A stretch of 23,503 nt of DNA from CAYXVF01 sp964468125. Lineage in GTDB: Bacteria; Myxococcota; XYA12-FULL-58-9; CAYXVF01. Positions within the stretch are counted from its first letter, which is position 1. Each line of letters starts with the position of its first letter. The notes under the pieces are model-generated. The model ran no database searches, was not told the origin of the DNA, and saw nothing but the letters and a program-made list of their open reading frames with translations. The stretch is taken from the NCBI GenBank assembly GCA_964468125.1, contig CAYXVF010000095.1, positions 1-23,503 on the forward strand, written 5' to 3'. Position numbers and translations under genes: made by a program. Below are positions 6,740 through 13,576 of this stretch, in pieces.

Positions 6740-8145
6740 GAGCCCAGCGCGCTCAGGAGTTTCTCGTGCAAGCCACCAAAGGCGCCGTTGGAGCAGACCA
6801 TGACCACGTCGCCAGGGCGGGCCTCCTCTGCGACGGTCGTTACGATCGCGTCCACCTCGGCAATGGCGCGCGCCCATCGACCGCTCGCTTCGAGCTCTTC
6901 GGCGAGTCGCTCCGGCGAGAATCGCTCGGCCTCGGGGATTTCGTTCAAGCGTGCGTGGGAACCGATCACGATCCGGTCGGCGGGTAGAAAGGCGTCGACG
7001 AGCGCGTTCTGAAACACGTTGCGCCGGGTGGTCGCGCTTCGCGGCTCGAAGATCGCCCACATGCGGGCACCGGGCCAGCGCAGGCGCGCGCCGGCGAGGG
7101 TCTCGCGGATCGCCGTGGGGTGATGGGCAAAATCATCGACCACCGTGATCCCGCGCGGCTCCCCTCTGACTTCCATGCGTCGTTTCACCCCGCGAAAGCT
7201 CGCGAAGCCGTCGCGCAGCTCTTCGGCGGTCAGTCCCGCTGCACGCGCGGCGCCGATGGCGGCAAGGACGTTGTTGGCGCTGTAGCTGCCCCAGAGCGCG
7301 ACACGCATCTCCCCCAAAGACTCTCCCTCGAGCAGAGGCTCGAAGCGCAGCCCCTCGGGGCCGGTCTCCTGCCGAGCGAGGGTGAGCTGCGCCACGGCGC
7401 CCGGACGCGCATCGTAGACCGAGAGGGGCCGGCCGGAGGCTTGCGCAATCCGCATTGCGCGCTCGGCGCCGCCCCACACCACCAGGTGGCCATCCGCAGG
7501 AACGGCCTCGGTCAGCTTGCGAAAGCTGGTCTCGATCTGCTCCACCGAGTCGTAGATGTCCGCGTGGTCGAACTCGAGGCTGGTGATGATCGCGGTGCGC
7601 GGCCGGTAGTGGACGAACTTCGGTCCCTTGTCGAAGTAGGCCGTATCATACTCGTCGCCCTCAACCACGAAGTAGTCGCCCTCGCCGCCGCGAAAACTCT
7701 CCGGGTAGTTGAGGAGCGCGCCCCCGACCAAGAATCCTGGGTCGCGCCCGGCAGACATGAGCAAATGCGCAACCAGAGCGGTGATCGTGGTCTTGCCATG
7801 GGTCCCGGCGATGACGATCGAGTGCCGGTCGCGAATGCCGTACTCGGCTACGGCCTGCGGCATGGACAGGGTCGGGATCGACTCCTCCCGCGCGCGCGCG
7901 GCTTCCGGATTCACCCGACGGATCACGTTGCCCACGATGACGCGGTCCGGCCGCGGCTCCAGGTGGCCAGCATCGAACCCCTCGAGCACGGGGATCTGCC
8001 ACTCGCGCAACTTGTCACTCATGGGCGGATAAACGTGCTCGTCGCTCCCGCGGACCGAGTGGCCGAGAGACTTCAAGAGGCCAGCGAGCGCCCCCATGCC
8101 GGTCCCCGCGATCCCCATCAGATAGATGTCTTCACGGTCACTCAT
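6736..8145 (-). CDS. mpl: UDP-MurNAc:L-Ala-gamma-D-Glu-meso-DAP ligase
   Basis: Mpl re-attaches the recycled tripeptide L-Ala-gamma-D-Glu-mDAP to UDP-MurNAc, sparing de novo MurC/D/E steps. The 469-residue protein has the N-terminal nucleotide-sugar motif GIAGTGMG (residues 11-18), the ATP P-loop GTHGKTT (114-120) and DDFAHHPTAI in the C-terminal domain. The stretch EGDEYDTAYFDKGPKFVHY is diagnostic of Mpl as opposed to MurC. The ATG at 8145 was chosen because it precedes the first Rossmann strand directly and lies two bases after the stop of the upstream hydrolase. The frame stays open further upstream but without homology. Mpl and LdcA in one transcript give a clear peptidoglycan-recycling context. 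Confidence 0.97.
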   Translation of the reverse strand: MSDREDIYLMGIAGTGMGALAGLLKSLGHSVRGSDEHVYPPMSDKLREWQIPVLEGFDAGHLEPRPDRVIVGNVIRRVNPEAARAREESIPTLSMPQAVAEYGIRDRHSIVIAGTHGKTTITALVAHLLMSAGRDPGFLVGGALLNYPESFRGGEGDYFVVEGDEYDTAYFDKGPKFVHYRPRTAIITSLEFDHADIYDSVEQIETSFRKLTEAVPADGHLVVWGGAERAMRIAQASGRPLSVYDARPGAVAQLTLARQETGPEGLRFEPLLEGESLGEMRVALWGSYSANNVLAAIGAARAAGLTAEELRDGFASFRGVKRRMEVRGEPRGITVVDDFAHHPTAIRETLAGARLRWPGARMWAIFEPRSATTRRNVFQNALVDAFLPADRIVIGSHARLNEIPEAERFSPERLAEELEASGRWARAIAEVDAIVTTVAEEARPGDVVMVCSNGAFGGLHEKLLSALGS

Positions 8146-8147
8146 CG

Positions 8148-9440
8148 TCAGCTTCCCGGTTTGCGCGGTCCGCGCAGGGGGTTGTGGAGCGGAACGCTGA
8201 GACCCGCCCCGGGTCCAGAGTAGAAGGCTTGGGAGCCGCTCGGCTTCGCCGGGTCCGGCGGCATGGACTCGCCGTACTTGGCGATCAGGTCGTAAACCCG
8301 TGGCCGAAATTTCTGCATCGCGTCCTGTTTTCCGTCCGGCGTCGGATGCGCGCTGTTCGTGAGCACGACCCCGATGACTCCGGTGGAGAGATCGATCCAG
8401 AGCGAGGTCCCGGTAAACCCGAGATGGCCTACGGAGGTCATCGAAAAGCGCTTGCCAGACATAGACAGATTCGCCGTCGGCGTGTCCCAGGCGAGGGTGC
8501 GCGTGGTCCCGGGCGTTCGACGTGACCGGGTCCAGAAGCGACGTACTCCGCCGCTGAGGAAGAAGCGATCTTCGCCGTTGAAGCACTGCAGCAGCTTGCG
8601 TGCGAGGACCCAGACCGCATCCGCGGTGCCGAAGAGTCCCGCGTGCCCCGCCACACCGCCGAGCGCCCAGGCATTCGGGTCGTGCACCTCTCCCTGGAGC
8701 AGTTTCTCACGCCAGGGGCACTCCTCGGTGGCGATAAACGTGCGGCGCCGGAGACGCTGGCGAGCGCGCGCATCGTCGAGGCGGATGAAGAAGAGCTCGT
8801 TGTGAATCCCGAGCGGACGATAGATCTCGCGTTCGAGCCAGACATCCAGTGGCTTCCCCGTGATGTGCTCGACGATCCATCCGAGCACCATGAAACCCAC
8901 GTCCGAGTAGACGGTCTTGGTGCCGGGTCGGTACTCGAGTGGCATCTCCAAGAGCTGCTCGATCACGCGCGGCTTCGCTTTCTGCGTGCCAAGGACGCGG
9001 TCGTTCGGGTGCGTGCGCAGATCTTGCTCCCGAATCGGTCGCCAGAGCTCTTTGCTGGCGGGAAACCCCGACGTGTGGTCGAGGAGCATGTCGACCGTGA
9101 TGTCCTCGAAGGCCTTGTGGTGTTTGAACTCGGGGAGCGTCTTCGTGATGCTGGCCCCGAGATCGAGTTGGGAGCGGCTCGACAGATAGAGCGCCGCGAG
9201 TCCGGTGGCGAGCGGCTTCGTCAGGGACGCCAGATCGAACAGCGCGCTGCGGTCGATGCGTCGCAGGGGCGGCGGATGCGCCGGCGAGCCGTGAGCACTT
9301 CGGTGAAAGACCCGCTCGCCGATGGACGCGGTGCATGCTCCGGCGGAGAAGACCTTGTCCGCGACACCCTTATTGATGCAGCGGTCGATATCCGGTTCGC
9401 TGATGTCTGGGAGCTCGAACTCTTCTGCGAGTGTTTGCAC
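8148..9440 (-). CDS. cytoplasmic serine hydrolase, class C beta-lactamase fold (AmiE/YbbE-like)
   Basis: This 430-residue protein belongs to the serine beta-lactamase/peptidase S12 group. Motif 1 is Ser72-Leu-Thr-Lys75 (FDLASLTKPLAT), motif 2 is Tyr178-Ser-Asp180 (VYSDVGFMVLG), and the third block is HLGFTG (339-344), taking the place of KTG. EVHDPNAWALGGVAGHAGLF (251-270) resembles a segment recalled from Bacillus AmiE/YbbE, an amidase that strips L-Ala-peptides from MurNAc. The start is a GTG ten bases after the ldcA stop. No signal peptide is present, so it probably acts in the cytoplasm, unlike periplasmic penicillin-binding relatives. The C-terminal 40 residues are proline- and glycine-rich. 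Placement between ldcA and mpl supports a muropeptide substrate; a plain esterase remains possible. Confidence 0.87.
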   Translation of the reverse strand: MQTLAEEFELPDISEPDIDRCINKGVADKVFSAGACTASIGERVFHRSAHGSPAHPPPLRRIDRSALFDLASLTKPLATGLAALYLSSRSQLDLGASITKTLPEFKHHKAFEDITVDMLLDHTSGFPASKELWRPIREQDLRTHPNDRVLGTQKAKPRVIEQLLEMPLEYRPGTKTVYSDVGFMVLGWIVEHITGKPLDVWLEREIYRPLGIHNELFFIRLDDARARQRLRRRTFIATEECPWREKLLQGEVHDPNAWALGGVAGHAGLFGTADAVWVLARKLLQCFNGEDRFFLSGGVRRFWTRSRRTPGTTRTLAWDTPTANLSMSGKRFSMTSVGHLGFTGTSLWIDLSTGVIGVVLTNSAHPTPDGKQDAMQKFRPRVYDLIAKYGESMPPDPAKPSGSQAFYSGPGAGLSVPLHNPLRGPRKPGS

Positions 9441-9450
9441 CTGCGTACTC

Positions 9451-10332
9451 CTACCCGACCGGGAGCGTCACCTCCAAATCGGTCCCCTCGATCCGCGCCG
9501 AGGCGCCGAGCCACACCGCGCGCGAATCCGAGTCGTGTCCCAACGGGAGGCCGCTCAGAATCGGGACTGCGAGCGGCGCCAGGCACTCGACGAGGACCTC
9601 GAGCGCCGTGAAGTCTGCGCCCTCTCCCGCGTGACAACGCGTGAGCTGACCGAGCACAATCCCCCGCGCGCCGTCGAACGCCCCTGCCCGAACCATTTGC
9701 GTGGCGACCCGGTCCAGTCGATAGGGCGACTCGCCCACATCCTCGAGCAAAACGATCGCGCCGTCGAAGCTCGGCAGCTCCGGCGTCCCCACCATCGACG
9801 CGAGGACCGTGAGGTTCCCGCCCCGCATCACGCCTTCGGTCCGATCGACAGAGCCGTGCACGCGCCCGGTGAAACGAAGAGAGCACCGCTCGCCGCGCAA
9901 CATGGCCAGGAGCTCCTCGCGTTGGGCGAGCTCCCATTCGCCGAGCGTCGTGACGTTCGCCCCATGAACGCTCACCACTCCCGCCCGCGCGGTAGCGCCG
10001 TGGAGCGCGGTGGTGTCGGAAAAACCCACGAGCCATTTCGCCGGCCATTCGGGCAGCTCACCGACGATCCGGGTCGCGCCATAGCCGCCCCGAGCGGTCC
10101 AGATCGCTCGGGCTTGTGGGTCTTCGAGCGCCGCTCGCACGGTCGCTAGCCGATGGGCATCGGAGCCCGCGAGGTAGCGCTCGCGGGTGAAGAGGGACGC
10201 ATCAAAGCGCGGCTCGAAGCCCGCCCCCTCCAGCACCGCGAGGCCCCGCTCGAAGCGTTCCCGGTCAAAGGCGCCGCTCGCGGCGACGATTCGGATCACC
10301 GATCCATGGTCGAGAAAAGGCGGTACACGCAT
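9451..10332 (-). CDS. ldcA: LD-carboxypeptidase (peptidase S66 family)
   Basis: LdcA-type enzymes remove the terminal D-Ala from tetrapeptides in the cytoplasm, making the tripeptide that Mpl uses. The 293-residue protein shows ARGGYGATR (80-88), the nucleophile elbow GFSDTTALH with Ser105, the LLEDVGESPYRLDR block holding the catalytic Glu (Glu197), and GLPLGHDS with His266, so the Ser-Glu-His triad is intact. The ATG at 10332 gives the standard N-terminus (PPFLDHGSVIRIVAASGA, including strand 1). The open frame upstream to 10461 overlaps the lipoprotein gene and is not needed. MccF-like immunity proteins share this fold, but the neighbouring mpl favours peptidoglycan recycling. Confidence 0.9.
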   Translation of the reverse strand: MRVPPFLDHGSVIRIVAASGAFDRERFERGLAVLEGAGFEPRFDASLFTRERYLAGSDAHRLATVRAALEDPQARAIWTARGGYGATRIVGELPEWPAKWLVGFSDTTALHGATARAGVVSVHGANVTTLGEWELAQREELLAMLRGERCSLRFTGRVHGSVDRTEGVMRGGNLTVLASMVGTPELPSFDGAIVLLEDVGESPYRLDRVATQMVRAGAFDGARGIVLGQLTRCHAGEGADFTALEVLVECLAPLAVPILSGLPLGHDSDSRAVWLGASARIEGTDLEVTLPVG

Positions 10333-10372
10333 CGCAGATAGCCATGACCCGGGGCGCGGGCCAATTGCAAGC

Positions 10373-10828
10373 TCAGGGGCCAGTGAGCGGCAGCGTCGTG
10401 CTCGCCTCGGGGCCTCGGGGGCAACCGCGCGGACGCGCCCCCCGAAACAGCACGTCGACATCCGTGCCCGCGAGAATCGACCCGAAAGGACTCAGGGTGC
10501 GCGCTTCGTAGCGTAGCGTATCAGAAGAGCTGCCCTGCGCCTCGAGGGGCAAGGTCACGACCATCGTCGTTCCGCCAGCTCGGGCGGTGAGCTCCACTTC
10601 GAGCGGCGCCTGCGCCTGCACGTACACTTCCCAGCTCAACAGGAGCTCCTCTGCGCTCCCGGCGGCGATGCTCTCCGGCTCGACGAGGACAAAGTCGGTC
10701 CAAGTACTGTCCGGACACGAAGAGCGCCCAGCGCCCGGGGCGAGGTCCTCATCATCGCTGGAAAACGCGCCACCCGCACACCCCGCAAGTCCGACGAGCA
10801 GCGTAGAAAGGAGCAAGCGACGCTTCAT
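10373..10828 (-). CDS. hypothetical lipoprotein
   Basis: This 151-residue secreted protein is of unknown function. The N-terminus MKRRLLLSTLLVGLAGC is a textbook lipoprotein signal, with a lipobox LAGC ending at Cys17. The mature part begins with an acidic, Ser/Gly-rich linker (SSDDEDLAPGAG), followed by an alternating hydrophobic pattern (LEVELTARAGGTTMVVTLPL) suggesting one beta-sandwich domain. Cys39 and a C-terminal Cys (RPRGCPRG) could form a disulphide. It overlaps the upstream lipoprotein gene by four bases (ATGA) and ends about 40 bases before ldcA, so the three are probably co-transcribed. It may be an envelope partner of the upstream protein. Confidence 0.82.
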   Translation of the reverse strand: MKRRLLLSTLLVGLAGCAGGAFSSDDEDLAPGAGRSSCPDSTWTDFVLVEPESIAAGSAEELLLSWEVYVQAQAPLEVELTARAGGTTMVVTLPLEAQGSSSDTLRYEARTLSPFGSILAGTDVDVLFRGARPRGCPRGPEASTTLPLTGP

Positions 10829-11523
10829 GGGCTCCCCCGCAGCTCGACGGTGGTGCTCCCGGTGACTTCCTCGCGATTCAAAATGACGACACCTTCGACC
10901 GTGAGAGTCTGTTCCGGAACGACCGGACCGAGCAAGTTCGTGATGGTGCCCGTATAGACCCCGTCACCCGCAATCGCATCGTCGCCGGTGCCAACATCCA
11001 AGGCGTTCGCGCGCAGCTCGATGCTCGGGTTCGTCGCTCGGAGCAGGACCAAGACCGAAGCGGGCACGACCCCCGCGCACGCGGGTGTGACCGTCGCCTC
11101 TACGACTACGGCTTCCGAGCTTCCCAACACGATTTCGTTTGGCGTAACCGAGACGGTCATTTCGTCAGTGCCCACCGCGATTCCCGTGCTCATCAGGTCC
11201 AGACACTCAGTCCATCGGGCGTCCTCACCACAGCGTTGAGCTCCCATCGCGCATTCACCGCCGACGACGCCGGCACATTCGCGCGCTTCGGACACGCCCG
11301 GCACACATCGGCAGCCCTCGTCGATCACTCCGTCGCCATCGTCATCGACACCATCGCAGAGCTCTCCTCCACTCGAGGCGTTGCCGTTGTTGTTCTCGTT
11401 GGCGCCGCCGCTGCCTGAACCGGGCTGCGCTATTTCGCCTTCGGGCTGAGGCCAGGTACCGATGACGCAGGCGGCACTGGGCGCCAGAACCAAGAGCACA
11501 AGCAGTGCACGCAGCGCGCGCAT
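10825..11523 (-). CDS. lipoprotein with Asp-rich calcium-loop and Cys-rich motif
   Basis: This is a lipoprotein of about 232 residues. MRALRALLVLLVLAPSAAC gives a signal peptide with the acylated Cys at 19. A low-complexity Gly/Asn/Ser linker follows, then CDGVDDDGDGVIDEGC, the calcium-loop plus cysteine signature frequent in myxobacterial surface proteins (MopE-like), and several more cysteines up to ARWTEC. The C-terminal half resembles an Ig-like domain with the phrase GDDAIAGDGVYTGTI. The ATG at 11523 is favoured because it gives the most compact signal peptide; an ATG at 11544 would add seven residues. It is the first gene of the - strand recycling run. The function is unknown and the surface location is inferred. 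Confidence 0.82.
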   Translation of the reverse strand: MRALRALLVLLVLAPSAACVIGTWPQPEGEIAQPGSGSGGANENNNGNASSGGELCDGVDDDGDGVIDEGCRCVPGVSEARECAGVVGGECAMGAQRCGEDARWTECLDLMSTGIAVGTDEMTVSVTPNEIVLGSSEAVVVEATVTPACAGVVPASVLVLLRATNPSIELRANALDVGTGDDAIAGDGVYTGTITNLLGPVVPEQTLTVEGVVILNREEVTGSTTVELRGSP

Positions 11524-11656
11524 GAACGCGGGTTCCCGGATCATCTCACGGGAACGGGCTGCAATTGCCGAGCCAGATTATTACAGCGCTAGGTAACGAG
11601 TTGGGGAGTCCTCATGTCTCGGTTTCCAGACACGGCGGTTTTTTCGGGCGTCAAGG

Positions 11657-12559
11657 TCAGAGCACCAGGGTCTCGGTGCGATTTCGGCCTTTTCTTTTGG
11701 CGTCGTAGAGCAGGTCGTCGGCCTGTTTGACCAGCTGGTCGAGGGTCATGTTGCCTTCCGCCCAGGTGGCCACGCCGATGCTGACGGTGACCCGGAGCGC
11801 CTCTCCCTCGAAGGGGAACTCCGCGCCCTCGAGCGCCCGCCGGATTCGCTCGGCGGCGATAAACGCTTGCTCCGCTTGCGTGTCCCGCATGATCAAGGCG
11901 AACTCCTCTCCCCCCCAGCGGGCGAGGGTATCCTCTGCCCGCACCGACTTAGCCATGACCTGGGCCACGGACTTCAAGATGTCGTCGCCACACGGATGCC
12001 CGTAGGTGTCGTTGATTCGTTTGAAATGATCGATGTCGCACAGCGCGAGGGAGAGCGGCTTGCCGTGGCGTCTGGCGAATGCAAACTCCGTGAACACGTG
12101 GTCGAGAAAGTACTTCTTGTTGAAACAGCCGGTGAGGACGTCCCGAGTCGCGGACTCGTACTGACGGCGGAGAAAATCCTCCTCCACTGAGTCCTGGTAC
12201 GAAAACTTGAGGATCGTCGTCGTCCCGATTTGAATCTTGTCGCCGTCGGTGAGAACCGCCTGGTTGATTCGAGCGCCATTTACATAGGTGCCGTTCGTGC
12301 TTCCGAGGTCGACGACCGCGATGCGCGACTCACCGTCGCGCTGCACTTTTGCGTGACGTCGGGAGACGCCGTCGTCGACGATCCGAATGCCCGCTTCCAT
12401 GGCGCGGCCGATGATCGTTTCGGTCTCGTCGATCTTGTACATTCGCCCGGCTTCGGCCCCGGCGATCACCACGAAGTACGCGGCGCGAGCGCCACCAGGA
12501 CGAGGAGCGGAACTGAGAACCGTCGTTTCGACGACGGTGGTCTTATCTTCGAAGTCCAT
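11657..12559 (-). CDS. FHA-GGDEF diguanylate cyclase
   Basis: This 300-residue cytoplasmic signalling protein has an FHA domain at about residues 28-120, with Gly51-Arg52, the SRRH block (67-70) and GSTNGTYVNG (86-95), all needed for phosphothreonine recognition. The GGDEF domain spans about 137-296. Its active site is GGEEF (216-220), metal ligands are in CDIDHFK (174-180), and the product-inhibition I-site R207-A-E-D210 is intact, so it should make cyclic di-GMP under feedback control. The ATG at 12559 was chosen over a TTG two codons upstream. No membrane segment is present. FHA coupling suggests activation or localisation by a Ser/Thr kinase target, common in Myxococcota. It diverges from the 12649 gene. 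Confidence 0.94.
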   Translation of the reverse strand: MDFEDKTTVVETTVLSSAPRPGGARAAYFVVIAGAEAGRMYKIDETETIIGRAMEAGIRIVDDGVSRRHAKVQRDGESRIAVVDLGSTNGTYVNGARINQAVLTDGDKIQIGTTTILKFSYQDSVEEDFLRRQYESATRDVLTGCFNKKYFLDHVFTEFAFARRHGKPLSLALCDIDHFKRINDTYGHPCGDDILKSVAQVMAKSVRAEDTLARWGGEEFALIMRDTQAEQAFIAAERIRRALEGAEFPFEGEALRVTVSIGVATWAEGNMTLDQLVKQADDLLYDAKRKGRNRTETLVL

Positions 12560-12589
12560 CGGCAATCAAGAGCTTTCAAGCTATAACAG

Positions 12590-12618
12590 AGGATAGGCGG
12601 TTTCAACGCCGTTGTCAT
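12590..12618 (-). promoter_or_regulatory. putative sigma-70 promoter for the FHA-GGDEF gene
   Basis: Read on the - strand, ATGACA (12613-12618) and TATCCT (12590-12595) are separated by 17 bases and lie about 30 bases before the ATG at 12559. The -35 matches five of six consensus bases and the -10 four of six. This is sequence resemblance only. Confidence 0.3.
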
Positions 12619-12639
12619 GGGAACGTGCGGCGCTAAACT
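12612..12639 (+). promoter_or_regulatory. putative divergent promoter for the TPR lipoprotein gene
   Basis: TTGTCA (12612-12617) and TAAACT (12634-12639) are 16 bases apart. The -35 overlaps that of the opposite-strand promoter. Transcription would start only a few bases before the ATG at 12649, and no Shine-Dalgarno sequence is visible, so the message would be nearly leaderless. Confidence 0.25.
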
Positions 12640-12648
12640 ACTGTTACT

Positions 12649-13518
12649 ATGCGGGTTTTGGTGTTCTTGGGGGTGTTCGGGGCGGGCTGTGTGGGTGCAC
12701 GGATCCCGCCGCTCTCTCCCCAGGCTGACCCACCGGTGCAAAGCGACCGGGTCGTCGCGCTCGCCGATGCGGGGCTGCGAGCGGTCGTCGTTCGCGACAG
12801 CGACCAGGGACTCGCGCTGCTCCAACTCGACTTTGACGCTGAGCAGAGTCGCGTCCTCGTCGCGCTGGGCGACGACGACCGGGCGTCTTTTCGCGAAGCG
12901 GTCTCCCGCGACGCTTTGGTGCGAGCCGTCTATGACAGCGGAGCTCGAGGAGCGCTCGACGCCTTGGGCTACGCGCCCGCGGAGCTCCTGGAGGCGGACG
13001 CGCTCGAGCTCACCACCGGTATCCTGCGCTTCGACGGCAACGCGGTGGTCCTCGACGACGGAGAGCGTTCGGTCACCATCCGAAGCCTTGGAGGCCAGCG
13101 ACGCCCCGACGCGGTCCGTTGGCTCGTGTCGCTGCGCCGCACGCGAATCGCCGCGGAGCTGCACTACACGAACGCACCCGTTGAATCCCGCACCCTTTGG
13201 CTCTTCGCCCTGCCCCGCCTCGAGGCAGAACAGATCTCCGCCAAAGCCCTCGAGCTCTTCGAACGCGGCGAGCTTCGCGAGGCAGCGAAGGCCTGGCGCA
13301 GAGCGCTCGCCCGGCATCCGGCACACGGAGACAGCCACTACAACCTCGCCTGCACCGAGGCGCGACTCGGAGACGCGCGCGAGGCGCTGCGCCAGCTCCG
13401 CGATGCGATCGCAGTCGCCCCCTACCGCTACCGCGCCCTGGCCAAGGTCGACGCGGACCTCGATGGCATTCGGGGCCACCGCGAGTTTCAAAGGCTGGTG
13501 TTCGGGGACGCCCGTTGA
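12649..13518 (+). CDS. lipoprotein with C-terminal TPR repeats
   Basis: This is a 289-residue protein. MRVLVFLGVFGAGC is a short lipoprotein signal with Cys14 as the acylated residue. Residues about 30-190 have no recognised domain but show regular beta/alpha alternation. Residues about 200-265 hold tetratricopeptide-like helices (ALELFERGELREAAKAWRRA, then HYNLACTEARLGDAREALRQ), closing with the DLDGIRGHREFQRLV tail often seen after bacterial TPRs. It is probably an envelope-anchored protein-interaction scaffold. Only this ATG yields the signal peptide. It is followed at about 58 bases by the secreted protein at 13577 on the same strand, so the two may be co-transcribed. Confidence 0.85.
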   Translation: MRVLVFLGVFGAGCVGARIPPLSPQADPPVQSDRVVALADAGLRAVVVRDSDQGLALLQLDFDAEQSRVLVALGDDDRASFREAVSRDALVRAVYDSGARGALDALGYAPAELLEADALELTTGILRFDGNAVVLDDGERSVTIRSLGGQRRPDAVRWLVSLRRTRIAAELHYTNAPVESRTLWLFALPRLEAEQISAKALELFERGELREAAKAWRRALARHPAHGDSHYNLACTEARLGDAREALRQLRDAIAVAPYRYRALAKVDADLDGIRGHREFQRLVFGDAR

Positions 13519-13576
13519 CGCGCCGATCGCGGGTCGGCTAGGGGCGTATCCTGCACACGCGATGTAGGAGGATGAG

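Noticed and set aside
6740..7060. Upstream extension of the inositol-monophosphatase gene
   Set aside because: The extra residues are Arg-rich and overlap mpl. The ATG at 6739 gives the family length and an ATGA overlap.
7120..8223. 367-codon + strand open frame opposite mpl
   Set aside because: mpl is unambiguous on the other strand, and this translation has no recognisable motif.
8146..8586. Upstream extension of mpl
   Set aside because: It overlaps the serine hydrolase gene, and the first Rossmann strand begins right after the ATG at 8145.
11615..11644. TGTCT/AGACA stem followed by six T on the + strand
   Set aside because: The stem is only five base pairs, the T run is separated by six bases, and no + strand gene ends here. 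In the - direction no T tract follows.
12617..13567. 316-codon + strand open frame overlapping the TPR lipoprotein gene
   Set aside because: It is a Ser/Arg-rich shadow in another frame. The chosen frame has a lipobox and TPR helices.
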